DNA of 64,000 bases from Escarpia spicata (taxonomy: Eukaryota > Annelida > Polychaeta > Sabellida > Siboglinidae). The stretch is taken from positions 11,284,199 to 11,348,198 of the forward strand of contig OZ023209.1 of NCBI GenBank assembly GCA_963995525.1. Reading direction: 5' to 3'. The notes under the pieces were generated by a model. It was not told the DNA's origin, made no database searches, and worked only from the letters and a program-made list of their open reading frames with translations. Below are positions 11,990-24,857 of the stretch, piece by piece. The translations under genes were made by a program, and so were the position numbers. Positions within the stretch are counted from its first letter, which is position 1, and each line of letters opens with the position of its first letter.

Positions 11990-14185
11990 GCTATTTAAAG
12001 TGGGATCAACTGTGGATACATAATTTGCATTACTTTTGAAATGCTTCTTTAAGTCATATCATTTGCACATTGCAGCATCTACATCGCAATACAACTATCT
12101 AAGCGATCACTTGTTTAGAAGAAGACAGCGGTTGTGTTCATATTAGATGTAATTCCAGTCATGTTAGTGACATGGGTAAAATGCTGAGCAAGAATTCTGA
12201 CATGTGTGTCGACAGGTTATGCAACTCTTGTCCTAGTGTGAAGATCAAATACCTAACACTAACCGAAATAACTAAATATTCTTTTGCCTCCTCCTGCACG
12301 CCACCGCCATGTAACACCCGACATGTCAGCCTATAAAACTGGCCGAATGATCTATGGTTGTTTGGGGTTTGTAAATATAAAACATACAAATACAAACAAT
12401 TGGCGACTAATTGTCTACTTTGGTTAATACAAAAACATTCGAATGGTATTGATATACACATTTGTTTTCCTCCTGACGTTTTGCAGGAGGCTTTATATTC
12501 ACTGCAGTGGCACAGCGTGCGCAGGGCCTTCAAATAGTTGTTGGTAGGTTTGTGGGTAAATAGCTGCATAGAGTCAATACTATCATATTTTGTGGATTAG
12601 GGGTAATCTGTATAGTGCATCATGCTTATTGGGGTTGGAGATCTCCGGGTCAGCTGGTCGAAGCTTTACATGGGAGCAAGCGAAAATGTGTTTTGTCTGC
12701 TGTCAATATCAAAGTGATAGCAATAATTATGATGGCACTTGCAGTCAATAGTGAGTGTAATTTAGTGTTTTGAGCGTAGCAATACAAATAGAGTTCCTAA
12801 TGGTTTCGACATGCTAGCTATAACGTGCCATCTTATACTGCGCTGGTACTGCCTATACAAAGCGCTCGTACCGCTTACTCCATGATCAGAACAAGGGTTT
12901 TTGCAGCAGCTAAAAACGCGCCCGTAACGAGTATTCCATTTACCTGTATACATTATTTACTCCTCACATTAGAAAGAACACGACTTGAAATGTCTCTTCA
13001 GAAAGAAACAGGCAACGTTGTTTACGAGATTGCCTATGCCTAAATTTAGAAACCACAGTAGGCCTAGGTGGGCTCGGACCCCAATCGACAGCCCGCGGAG
13101 CTACCGCCGCTGTCGCTCCGCTAGCAGTTATTCGATCGTACACATATCAACAGTACGTTGGTTTAAACATGTACAATTGTTGGTAATGTTTATTATTAGT
13201 TATTTATTAATTATTTACCTTTATTCTACTTGTGAATTGTGAATAAACACAGATATGCGATACGTGAAAATAATTGCTGTGTCCATAATAAACAGAGGGT
13301 CCTTCTGATTAAAACGAACGTTTAAGTCAGCGTTACGAAACATTACAATGGGGTAGAGAGTCTCGAGAAGTTCACATTTAGCGTGACGTACTCTTACTAA
13401 TGTTTTGTTTATGTGTGTAATAAGCATCTTAGACAACATCACAACCTTCTGCAACTAGGGCATCAGTGAGGCGGTACATTCCACTGAAATTAACTACTTG
13501 TTGAATTGTTGTCTATTGTGTAGGCTATGGTATGTTGGCACAACATTACATGGATAAATATGCATGCACGACTGCAAGTCACATGACTGAATGCTTGGGT
13601 GTTATTGGCTGACACGCAATGCCAGGACGTTCAGTAGAAAATGTTCCGTTTTTACGACTATCAACGATGTGACAAAACCGTGTACACGACGATCGTGTAC
13701 ATATTGTGGGGTACCGCACTCTACTCGACGACACGTGGCCGACGATCGAGATGCGTCGCGTCAATTTACGACGTACTTATGAATTCGACATTTTCCGTTC
13801 GCAGGAGATGAGACTACACACGGATGCGTTCTCACGTCCGGTGTGTGAGCCCAGCGAGCGTGAGATGAGCGCATACACGTATTTGTCATCCTGACGAACT
13901 CCGTTGGTCCGCCGGCGGTGACAGTGGCGCAGCGTTGGCAGTAATAGTGCAGCAGGTTAAAGACAGATGCGATTATAAAGCGGCGGAAGAGAACCGCCTT
14001 GTTGCGTAGTTCCACTTGGCAACTGTCGATAATTACTGCACGAGCGGTGCATCGGTTGCCAGGCAACGATGTGAGGAGAATGTAGTACTTATATATTTTC
14101 TGATATTTGCTGCGATAAGTGAGTAGTTCTACAAAATAAGTCAATCTGTACAGCTAAACTGTTCGATTGGTTATAAAAGGTAATT
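11990..14185. other. No recognisable gene
   Basis: Several open frames (for example 12159-12569 on the minus strand, 136 codons) have no domain signature, no repeats of known type and no credible splice structure, so none is called. The 13.6-14.1 kb part is more GC-rich than its surroundings. Confidence 0.35.
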
Positions 14186-14187
14186 TA

Positions 14188-14188
<1 letters not shown>

Positions 14189-14241
<53 letters not shown>

Positions 14242-14290
14242 CGCAGTATCCAAACCTTAGGACTGTCCAAGGCGCTTTACACTTTACTCC
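14189..14290 (-). mobile_element. LINE/SINE tail with (TA)n
   Basis: Reverse-complemented, 14241-14290 reads GTAAAGCGCCTTGGACAGTC, then CTAAGGTTTGGATACTGCGC and TATATATA. This is closely like the tail of the family D LINE at 41636-41690 (GTAAAGCGCTTTGGACAAAA ... ATACAGCGCTATATAA). The adjoining (TA)n at 14189-14240 is its terminal tract. Confidence 0.6.
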
Positions 14291-14294
14291 CTGG

Positions 14295-15735
14295 CAAACC
14301 TATTCAATCGAACACTAACTCGATTTCTCTGGGAAGTATTCAACCACGCTGCAATTAATGCACAAAGAGTATTTGTACACAACTATCCACCATTGTTTAT
14401 AATCACGTACTCATTCAAACATCTGAGTGAACGAAGTTGCCCAAGGTTCGACACGGCAGCACATAATTCAAACCTATAGTATCTCGATTGAGAGTCCGAT
14501 GCTATTGACACTGCGCCTCTGCGCTCCACTTATGGAACTGTTCAACCATCAAAATGATCGATGTTTGCTTTATGGCGTTATAAAAGCGATTTTTTTCAGT
14601 AGAACTGAAACCTACTTTTCGTACGACGCTCTCTTCGCAGACACGATCATTTGTTGTAACTATTTTCAAAATAGGAACGGGAACGAGTTATCATGTAGAC
14701 GCGATTGTTCTATTCAAGAATCACTGTAAACTGTACTTGTTATCGACCAATCTCTGCGCATTTGTAAACACGGATCACGTCACCCCGCCATTGCTTAGAT
14801 ATTTGAAGTGCGTATGTTGAATAGCTGTATTTCAAATGGTACAAACTCTAAATTAATGATTGTGAAGATATTTCTCCAAATAATTTGCAAATGTGTAAAA
14901 GTATAAATAGTTTTGTTTCAAAAATTTCACACAAAAAGAAACGAAATTATTGCGTTCGTATTTTGTTAAACCAGGCTGCGTTACTCTGAGCGTATGCTCA
15001 TCAACTAGTTTGGACTATTTTCTATCGTAAATACATGTTTTTTATTTACCATCATTTACAAACAGGCGCTCCCGGCCAGTATTACCAAAAACTTGTTGTC
15101 AATAACGGTTTTTCAATCAATGTTGGCCATGTGCGTTGACCAATAATAAAAACCCTTTGTTGCCAGCGTTAACACTACAGTCCGCGGTGAACGTCAACAA
15201 TGTTACGAACAAGACTGTTGCATCAACCAATCAGATCGAGGTTAGTGGTAATATTATAACAAAATAGCACTGTCTGTGAAAGTCGTATAAACGGGGTGAG
15301 TACAAGAAAAAGATGACCGTCTGGTGGAGAAATGGGCAAAGAACCCATGTCTAACCGCAGTTAGGGTCCGGAATACTGCAACAGGCCCAACAGAATGGCT
15401 ACAGATGAGACATAGCCTGATCTACTTCGCGCAACTACAACTAAATTGTTAAATACGCTTTGTGCCTGTCATTTTTGGATCCATGGGTAAAAACAGATTT
15501 GGCAATTCGATTTATAATTCGTCCGCGGCGTAACATGCCTAAAACAGCAGCAACGGTAATTTCCCCTTGCCTATACGCTGCCATTCTCGAAGTCGGATAT
15601 CCGGACGCTCGTCATTGTTTTGACCATCTTGGCTGATCGCGGTTACATCAAATAACAAAATTGGCAAATCGACAAATTGGTCGATGCAGACGACGAGTAT
15701 GAAAACAAAAATAATATTGGAAACAAAGTTGGAGG
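14295..15735. other. No recognisable gene
   Basis: No exon or repeat could be supported. A run of long GA repeats and an assembly gap begin immediately to the right. Confidence 0.35.
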
Positions 15736-15935
15736 NNNNNNNNNNNNNNNNNNNNNNNNNNNNNNNNNNNNNNNNNNNNNNNNNNNNNNNNNNNNNNNNN
15801 NNNNNNNNNNNNNNNNNNNNNNNNNNNNNNNNNNNNNNNNNNNNNNNNNNNNNNNNNNNNNNNNNNNNNNNNNNNNNNNNNNNNNNNNNNNNNNNNNNNN
15901 NNNNNNNNNNNNNNNNNNNNNNNNNNNNNNNNNNN
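15736..15935. other. Assembly gap (200 N)
   Basis: Exactly 200 N bases, abutting a (GA)n tract on its right. The round length suggests a placeholder, so the real distance is unknown. Confidence 0.98.
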
Positions 15936-16275
<340 letters not shown>

Positions 16276-16289
16276 GGACGGAATGGGAA

Positions 16290-17095
16290 GGGGGGAGAGA
16301 AGGCAGAAAGGACGGAGGGAGGGAATGGGTAAATGGGGGAGTGAGGGAATGAGCAACAGTGGATTATCGTGCGATAACAATGCTCGATTAATCACATTAT
16401 AACAGTGTTTGTGACATTCGGCTGAGATGCGCAACATAAGCGTCATTGTGATCTAATCCATTCCGTCAGTTTCGTGATTATGTCAGCGCACAACAATCAG
16501 ACTTCAATGTGACGGACAACGGCCGTTCAAAACTAAAGCAATGCCCGTGGGTCGCCGTCTGATGGCGCCCAGTAATCTGTCCTAGCTGGTTTGTCACGAT
16601 TTCACGAGATGCAGTTTTTTGTCATGCCATTGCAATTGCCGGATGCTCGTCAACGACAAAAAGCCACCTGATCGAAAAAACACCATTACCTGTCTCGTGC
16701 AACTCGTGGCAGGAGGTTTTGACACGAGAATGTCCGATTGTGTATTGTTCGTAAGCGGTAAAAGCGAGTGAGTTTTCTTATGGATTATGAATGCACTGTG
16801 CGGCTGACATCAGTTGATCAGGACACGTAATTAAAGGAACAAAGGCATGCATACCGATTGTAATCAATGTATAGTGTAAGCGAATATAGAACTTGTTAAG
16901 CAACCATTATAATAATGAGTCGATTCGATTCGCCGTGTGACAGCCGTCTCATATTGCAAGAGGCGCCAGAACTCGAAAAGACGCATGGTTTTTTAAAAGC
17001 AGTAAGTTTTTTCTGTCAAGTGTCCGTTGATGAGGTCATCCAATAACAAGTAAATAATGGGCATCATACTGTATACTGTTATTTAATGTAATTCA
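16290..17095. other. No supported gene
   Basis: Only one weak candidate is present: an ATG at 16915 opening 29 codons that end at a good donor, GCA|GTAAGT, at 17001/17002. No partner exon was found, so it is not called as a gene. Confidence 0.3.
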
Positions 17096-17734
17096 GTTTA
17101 ATTTGAAATTGAAATTGGTTTATTTGGCATAAGAAATTCAAAAGACAAGCTACACGTGGTAACAATGAGTACCAGGACGCCAGTAAAACTAAACTAGTTG
17201 AGGCAACTGGACGCCCTAAATGCTACATAATATTATTATACATGTACTTGTACATAAAGTACATAATAATAAAAACATTCCATTACTGTGTGTAAATCAT
17301 AAGAATACAACTTATCAATACAATTAATTTTAGATTGTGAAATTAAATTAAGAAATTTTTCAATTTTGAATTATCATTGATGCTCAAACAAGAATAGCAA
17401 TTTCTTTTTAAACACACCTCTGAATAAGTATTTACAATATTTGTTGTAAGGTTGTGCCTTGTAGTTAGTGATAGGTGAAGTACATTTGAGACATGCGACA
17501 ATATAGTATGCAGTTTGTAACACAATCCCTGTTTTTTGGTTTCTGTTCTTATCTCACCTAAGTGAATGTTATTATTCTGCCTGGTAACATGACTGTGAAT
17601 TTCATTATTTCTCATGACAGACTTGAAAAGCTACTTTGGGCATTGATTTTTTTTTTTGTCATACGGTTTAACACCTTGAATTATAATAAGTCTTCTAACT
17701 TAAAAATGCTATACATTTTAAAGATGGGATGTGT

Positions 17735-19860
17735 CTATGCCATGGATTTGCTTTTGTGAATCAAACGTACTGCTTTCTTTTGAAGTTTAAATAGTCTGTT
17801 TATATTAATTACATTACCATGAATGCTACTGTACCACGCAAGTAGGCCGTAGGACAAATGGGGTTGAATTACTGAATTATATATTTGTTTTAATGTGCAT
17901 GATTGTAGTTGTGGTTTGATTTTATTAGTTATTGCTAATATTTGAGAATTGTTTTGCATTTTTCATTTGTACCTTTCTTCCAGTTTAGGTTTTTATCAAT
18001 CCTGATACCAAGTAATTTAATGTGCTCATCATTTTCTATTTTATCACCAAGTAGAACAATGTCCACTTGGTTACGTCACTGGCTTTGTGTGTTTTGAAAT
18101 AACATGCATTTAGTTTTACTTACACTAAGTGAACGTTTGTTGGCACTTATCCATTGTAACATCTTTACGAGTTCAGTATTAATGTTAATTGTGAGACCTA
18201 TTTAAGAATAGACTTGTGTCATCAGCCAACAGTATGAAATTTGCAGTATTTGATGATAATGGCATATCATTTATATATGTCAAAATAGTAATGGTCCTAG
18301 AATTGATCCCTGTGGCACTCCACATGTTGTGCTTTGGTATTCAGACAATGCATCTTTAGTTATAACAAATTGCTTTCTGTGTTCAAGATAGCTTTTTGAA
18401 AGTTTATGTGGGACCAATCTTATTCCATAATGCCATAATTTTTCAAGCAGTTTACTATGCTGTCCATTAATTCCAGAGTGGCATGTTCGGTTGAACATTG
18501 TTTACGAAATCCATATTGGGATACAAGTAGAATGTTGTACTTATCAAGAAATCTGTACAGGCGATTATAGATCAATCTTTCAAAAACTTTGGAAAAAGTT
18601 GATAATAGTTAGATGGGCCGGTAGTTTGTAAACAAACTGGCATCACCAGATTTGTAAAAAGGTATCACTTTAGCAATTTTTAGGTTATTGGGGGAACATA
18701 CCAAATCGTATCATAGAATTGAAAATTTCGGTCATAGGAAAGGCAATACGTTCCATAGATATTGTCATCAATTGTGTTAATATATTATCATATCCAGTAG
18801 TTGATTTTGCTTTCATACTTTGAAAGATATTAATTATGTCTGTACAAGTGGTTTCTTCCATGAAAAAAACTATTTGGCAATTGATTCAGCATGTAATCTG
18901 CATAGTTATTTATAGATTGTATTGCATTTGCTAACTTTGGGCCGATATTTGAAAAGTGCTCGTTAAATGCATTCGCTATTTCTATTGGGTCATTGCTTTT
19001 TTGGTTGTCGATTTGGAATGATCACGGTAAATGTTGCTTAGTCTGGACATGCATGTATTTAATATTGACCATGTTTGTTTGATGTAATTCTATACATTGT
19101 TTGTTTCAGTATTGAGATTTTGCATTACGTATTGCCCTGATCAATATGTGTCTGTACTGTTTGTATTGCTGGTCAAAAATAAGAAAATCAATTTTGAGTG
19201 AATGCGTTTTCTATTAAGATGATCCGAGTACGTATGAATTTTAATATAGCTTGTGTTATCCAGGGATGTTTTTATGTTTGTAATTATTTGGTTTTACTAT
19301 CTGTTCAGGAATATGTTCATCAAGTAAACTGTTACATTTGTTAACAAATATAATATGTCTCATTTGGACACTCATTTTTGCAGGCCATTACTATGTCCAC
19401 TCAATTTGTTATAAAAAGAGCATGATTCAAATTGCCTATATTGGACGTTTAGGTGCATCTTTAGGTTTATTTGAGGTGAGCACTGTAATTGTTGTTTTCA
19501 ACATTTAGTAGGTTAACATTTGCATCACTCCATACTTTATAGTCTATGCCATATGTTATGTATATAAACGAGCCATCCCCTTCTTTAATTGTGGGTTTGT
19601 GTTTACACACCAACTGATATCCTCTTAAATTTGCAAGTTGACTCAGAGCTTCATTTAACCAGGACTCCTGTAGGATTATGACATCAAATGCTACATTGTT
19701 TTAGTGTTTTGTTCATGAAGTAACGCTTCTAGTTCTGACATGTTTTTGTAGTATATTCAGACTAGAGAATAACTGTTTGTTTTGATTTTGTTTAACTGAT
19801 AACTCAAGTTCATTTCGGGAATAGTTGAGTGATTCAGTTATAATATTAGGCTGGTCGTCA
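17735..19860 (-). pseudogene. LINE A ORF2 (endonuclease + reverse transcriptase) pseudogene
   Basis: Endonuclease region: around 19690-19600 the minus strand reads AFDVIILQESWLNEALSQL, then GYQLVCKHKP, the N-terminal motif of LINE apurinic endonucleases. Reverse transcriptase: 18498-18280 reads STTCGVPQGSILGPLLF (RT domain 4). Just downstream, in shifted frames, come YINDMPLSSNTANF and LLADDTSLF, an LADD variant of the YADD active site. 17959-17735 reads QPHLSYGLLAWYSS and LFKLQKKAVRLIHKSKS, the usual post-thumb region. Function would have been target-primed reverse transcription; the reading frame is now broken in several places. Confidence 0.8.
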
Positions 19861-20166
19861 TTATTTTGAGCCATCATTATGGTGCATGTATAGTAGTTGT
19901 TTACCTAACGCTACAACAAAGGTTGCAATAATACAAATGACAAACATTACAAAATTGTGTGTGTCTGTACTATTTGTGTTGGTGTTAAGTGTATAATACT
20001 TTCCAATGTTAGAATTCCCAAGGCTGTTTCCACATAGATCACTGACGTTATTCGTGATTAATATCAAACTCAGTATCAGGTGTAGTAAGGTAATCATAGG
20101 ATAAGGCATGCATGATAACATGCAGTAAATACTGCAATAATTATACATTTCAATAACCGAGGAGAT

Positions 20167-20293
20167 TGATATGACAGCCATTGATATGACAGCCATTGAT
20201 ATGACAGCCATTGGTATGACAGCCATTGGTATGACAGCCATTGGTATGACAGCCATTGATATGACAGCCATTGATATGACAGCCATTGGTATG
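20167..20293 (+). repeat. 15-bp tandem repeat (about 8.5 copies)
   Basis: Unit GATATGACAGCCATT with an A/G variant at position 2 (GGTATGACAGCCATT). It lies between ORF1 and ORF2 of LINE A and is translatable without stops in several frames, which produces spurious Met-Ala-Val-Ile-type repeats. Confidence 0.95.
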
Positions 20294-20327
20294 TATACAT
20301 TCACAACTCTCACATTAGTCCGTTCAG

Positions 20328-21112
20328 TTAACAATCAGTTGTAATGGTCACCTTTCGACCACTGGCCAGAAGACACACAACACGTCCATCAGCTGTCCAT
20401 GTGGCTGTGATTGCTGGTGAAGCGCGGCACTTTTTCAGCAGTTTCGTCCAATTCTTGGTGAGATTCTCGGTAATGACCGTCTTGGATCCTTTACATTTTC
20501 TCTTCACTGCAAACACTGAGTTTTGCGGTTCATACGACGTAAACTTTACGATAATTGGCCGGGGCTTGCGGGTAGAGTCTTCCGTGTCTCGGCCCATGCG
20601 GTGGCTTCTGTCAATGTCACTTAACTACAGGTTCACGCCGAGTGTTTCTTCGCAAACTCCCCATTATCGCCCTCATCATGTTGGTCTCGGTTTACGGCAC
20701 ACCGTGAAACAAAAGGCAGTTTCTCCTACTACAATTATTGTTCGAGATCATCCAACTCGTCGTGAAGTGCCTCGTTCTTGCTTTCTAGATCACTCACTCG
20801 ATCACTGTGTCGATGTCCATCTTGCAGGACATGCTGTCGAACCGCGTCAAGTGCCTCGGTTCCCATCATGGTTTTAACCAGTTTGTCCGTGAATGAGGCG
20901 TTATCGGTGATCTTCGTGATGACTGCGTCGCTAACGGCTTTGACGATCACACGCATGATGTCAGCGTCGTTTTCAAGCAAGTTCACGATTGCGGTCCTGA
21001 TGTTATCGTGAACCAGGCCGACAATCTCGCCATCTTGTTTGGCCGGTTTGATCGGCGAGGCCGGAGTTTCGTTTGTCCTAGTCGTTTTTTTCCCGCCTTT
21101 GTTGCCAGCCAT
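20328..21112 (-). pseudogene. LINE A ORF1 (coiled coil + RRM-like) pseudogene
   Basis: The first piece (21112-20735, 125 codons) starts with ATG and a Lys/Thr-rich tail, then has a charged helical region ending VSDLESKNEALHDELDDLEQ, a predicted coiled coil. After a stop and frameshift the expected continuation (SRRNCLLFHGV, then DRSHRMGR) can be read at about 20720-20590. The second piece (20597-20328) carries RPIIVKFTSYEPQNSVF and ITENLTKNWTKLLKKCR, a nucleic-acid-binding fold typical of LINE ORF1 proteins. Such proteins coat the element RNA. The frame break makes it non-functional. Confidence 0.75.
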
Positions 21113-21149
21113 ACTTAAAACAGCGTAGAACTGAATACTTATGCTAGTA

Positions 21150-22385
21150 GTCGTACAAACAAATTTCAGTTTTGTTCACGGATTGCAGAGATGTTTACGG
21201 ATTCAAAGGGAAGTGTGCACATTTGGTAGGTGGCTTTACTCCAGATTCTACAATATACAGTACACTTAATTTTATTACTGAATCAATATTACTATGTTAC
21301 AGTTTACTTATTCAACATAAAACATTGCGTGAACAACATAGATCGGTTCGTAACATACATTAAGGTATTAGGGTAAACCAAAACGTGCAAGCACTCATAT
21401 GCAAAGTTGTCCTTAGAAAAAACTGGTCCTTAGAAAACAACAATAGCTGTGACATAAATGTAATTATTAAAAAAGGTTTCAACAATAACAAATAAAATAG
21501 TAAACAAAACACAACTAATTATACAAATTACACATCCATGGCAAAAGTAATCAATATTACACCAAGGAGCTTGCTTCCCGAACAATATAAATAATTGAAT
21601 ACCTTAACTTACACCCATCCATCATAGAACAACAGTGAAATAATTCTTCTGTATCGGTGCCATGTGGTTTAGTCAATAGACCACGACTCAAATATAGGAG
21701 AAAGGCCCATAGAAAAGCCATACATATAAAAACTCGTTAATAAATAACTCCAAAATAGCTATCGTTGTGTTTTCTTGAACTCATCGCTAATTGCTAGAAC
21801 ATAGGTGAATGGTCCAAGGAAGCGACATAAGTAGAACTACGCGAGTGAGCCTCAGCGGATATGTACATACACTACATCGAAGTTAGCATATTAATATATA
21901 TATATATACCATTTGACTCTTAATTGAGACTGCTTCCAAACAACTTGTCATAGCAACTTAACCCAAATTATGCAACAGTGCTTACACGTGTAACAAAGGA
22001 ATGGTTGCAAACGTTTGTGGCGTCCATTGTGATAAGTCCACCATTCGTAACTGACGAAAAGGTCAACAGCGAAGCACCCAGCTATCTATGCAGCACTGGG
22101 ACGAGTGTGCATCTTTCACGACTGATGCAAGACGCGCAGCCCGCCAGCTGGCGAAAGGTCAACCGAACAAAGGAAGATACCAGAGACACAGCCAGCGTCT
22201 GACGGATACTGATGGCTACTTTGTGACCATTAAGTCCGTATGCCTTATGCCATACGGAGTAGCGACCTTTCAAGACTAATTGACATATCCCCTGGAAACA
22301 TAAGGGTTGTCTACGAGCGTTCAAACGTATGACTGTCAGTCAGCGGCGATTTCCAGCTTCACTGACGTATTGCTGAATTGATCCG
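21150..22385. other. No recognisable feature
   Basis: AT-rich sequence with a short (TA)n at about 21894. The minus-strand frame at 22082-22324 has no recognisable domain. Confidence 0.4.
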
Positions 22386-22433
22386 ACCACACACACACGC
22401 ACGCACGCACATACACACGCACACACGCATGCG

Positions 22434-22474
<41 letters not shown>
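22386..22474 (+). repeat. (CA)n/(CG)n/(TA)n microsatellite, left of transposon
   Basis: CACACACGCACG, then GCGCGCGCGC, then (CA)n and ATATATAT, running directly into the transposon's terminal repeat at 22475. It resumes as ATATATAT-(CA)n on the other side at 24516. Confidence 0.9.
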
Positions 22475-24515
22475 GGTCGATTCCCACGAAACGTTGACAA
22501 ACAGATTCCAGGGCTATAACTCATTTAATATACTAGTTGGAAGGCTGATGTTGATGTTGTACGCATGCGTCTTCGTTGGGGCTTTCTGGGGAACCCTACT
22601 TTTGTATATGTACCATGGAATCTCTGAGTACTGTCCCCCAAAAATGGGTAATTTGTGCTCTATTTTTGTGAAATATATGTCATCAGTACTTTAAAATGCA
22701 TTGTATTATTTGAACAACATACGCAAGGCATACAATTAATGTTTGGCTATGAAGGTCGATGTCTCAGGTATTATTGATCAAAAAATTAAAACTTCAGGTC
22801 AAAACCCAGATTTGTCCTGATTATTTTCATGATGGGGAATACATGATGCTCGATACATAGGTCCTGTGCTGTTTTAAACCAAAAATGTTGGCTAATAAAT
22901 TGTGTTGAGCGACGAAACCGATTTGGGGAAGTTTTTCATGAAACCATACGTCGCAAGTTTGAATACGCATTGTAAGTAGAGATTTGTAGATTAGTAAGAA
23001 ATATTAATAATTGGTCATAAATAACACATAACAAGGTAACTATATGACAACATTGTAATTTGTCGATACATTTCCCTTCGATTTATTTTGCTTTACTGGT
23101 CTTTGCAACCGTACGTCTCCCGAAACCGTACGTCGGCTCTAACTGCCAGTTAGTTATTTTCGGGAATCAGATGACGCCAAGCAAAAACTGAAGTTCAGTA
23201 CCGAACATGGCAAGCCCAATAGGGTGAACACAAGGGCAGAGTCTTCAAGAATGTGAAACTGACCCAAGTTGTACAAAGTACAAGAGACTTCACAGACCAA
23301 CTCATATCCGGTCGAGTTCCGTGAGCACTGTCACCGGGTGACCATCCGATATCACCAGATCCGCATTTTGAAGCAGTCCATGGCGGAAAAGACGGAGGCA
23401 ACGGTCCAGATGGACTATGCTGAAAATTGGGTGTGCAGATACCAGGACGAAATAACGGCAGTGTACTATGTTAAGTCCCAGGTGACCATTCACCCAATGG
23501 TGGTACACTTCAAGCAGGACGGCAAGCTTTGTACCAAGAGCTACGTGTAGATTACAAGTGTCACTGCTCACACTGTTGAAGGAAGTCAATGAAATCCTTC
23601 TGGAACTATCGACTCTGCACTTCATCACAGACTCACCAACTTCGCCGTAACGGAACCGAACAATATGTGCCCTAGTAGCAAAATTTTCATCACTGTTCGG
23701 TCGTAGAGCTTCGTGCACCTGGCTGGATGCTGGCCACAGGAAAGGCCCCTGTGACGGAATGGGTGGTGGCATGAACAGGAAGACTGACAACCTGGTGAAG
23801 GCTGGAAGAGTAATCACCACGAGTTCTGCCAGGCAAATTCGTGCTAGTGACACGACCATGACCATCCTGGAGATAACCCTCGAAGTCATCCAGGACTGCA
23901 AGGATGAGATCGAAATAGGGAATGTTCCAGAAGTCCGTGGCATAATGTCTGCCCGTGCTGTTGTGGTCCCGGGCCCAGTCGTGAACATCTGCAGTACTTC
24001 CTGCTTCAAGGATTGCTGCTACACGAAGGGCGGAATGTGAATGTATACCTTGCCATGAATGTATTTTAAAAGTTAAAACATGCATTCCCCTTGTAGTGGT
24101 AATATGTAACAGAAAGTCATCTTTATAAAACATCAAGTCTGAGAGAGCGCAAAATACTTCAAAGCTCCCCCTTATAATGAAAAATGAAGTCCGAAACATA
24201 TTTCTTACTGAATTTAAAATACAAATGTGTTATACATACATTGAAAATGAAATTTCACAGGTAAAGGTGAGATGAAATAGTTGTAGCAGTTTCCAAGTAG
24301 AGGGACTTGTGTGCAGACGTATGGTTTCAGAACTTAAATACTTGCTATTTCTATTAGCTGTCAATTGCTCAATTTCAGGATTTAACTTGCCCAATCTTAT
24401 TCTCCGATTACCTCAATATGTTCTTTTCGTATTACAGAAAACACAACTTTATACGCATATGTTTATTTTTGCCGCCCTAGGAACACCATTTGTCAACGTT
24501 TCGTGGGAATCGACC
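22475..24515 (+). mobile_element. 2,041-bp DNA transposon with perfect 27-bp TIRs
   Basis: 22475-22501 and 24489-24515 are exact inverted copies, beginning GGTCGATTCCCACGAAACG. Outside both ends the sequence is ATATAT followed by (CA)n, so the element sits inside a former (CA)n(TA)n microsatellite and any TA-rich target duplication is hidden. The interior carries one decayed plus-strand transposase-like gene (23200-24040). Perfect terminal repeats with a broken gene suggest recent mobilisation in trans, or young age. Confidence 0.85.
23200..24040 (+). pseudogene. Transposase-like protein with 'VQMDYAENW' motif (broken)
   Basis: 23300-23550 reads FREHCHRVTIRYHQIR, then ATVQMDYAENWVCRYQDE and TIHPMVVHFK. 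After an in-frame stop (about 23548) and a frame change come LHFITDSPTSP, a stop where a Tyr is expected, and RNRTICALV (about 23610-23680). The last part (23700-24040) contains LDAGHRKGPCDGMGGGMNRK. I recognise the QMDxAEN ... TDSPTSxYRNRT ... EAGHGKGPCDGxGG series from uncharacterised transposon proteins of many marine invertebrates. The Asp, Asp and Glu/Asp positions could form a DDE/D triad, but that is inference. The family name is not known to me. Position inside perfect terminal repeats supports a transposase role. Confidence 0.7.
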
Positions 24516-24544
24516 ATATATATATATATATACACACACACGCA

Positions 24545-24630
<86 letters not shown>

Positions 24631-24807
24631 CATACCGAGGTTGCTGGCGTCAAAAAAGAACTTTGTATTATTATATATATAATCACACACACGTATATAT
24701 ATATGCGTGCGTGCATGTGTGTGTATATATATATATAAAGCACACACGCACGCACACACACACGAACGCACCCACACACAAACACACACACACAAACACA
24801 CACACAA

Positions 24808-24857
<50 letters not shown>

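Larger units (their letters stand above)
17100..21150 (-). mobile_element. LINE family A, nearly full length, dead
   Basis: Reading leftward: ORF1 remnant (21112-20328), a spacer holding a 15-bp tandem repeat, an apurinic endonuclease-like segment (about 19700-19500), reverse transcriptase (about 18700-17735) and a 3' UTR down to about 17100. This order, ORF1 then EN then RT, is that of CR1/L2-type non-LTR retrotransposons. Many stops and frameshifts interrupt ORF2. The 5' end near 21150 and the 3' end are approximate. Confidence 0.75.

Noticed and set aside
12159..12569. 136-codon minus-strand frame
   Set aside because: No recognisable domain, signal peptide or splice context; length is compatible with chance in this AT-rich region.
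13060..13135. tRNA-like GC-rich segment
   Set aside because: No A/B box pair with proper spacing and no cloverleaf could be drawn.
13761..14144. 127-codon minus-strand frame
   Set aside because: No domain signature, and the frame opens and closes within the locally GC-richer stretch.
23302..24199. 235- and 169-codon minus-strand frames
   Set aside because: They are antisense shadows of the plus-strand transposase-like gene, whose conserved motifs fix the coding strand.
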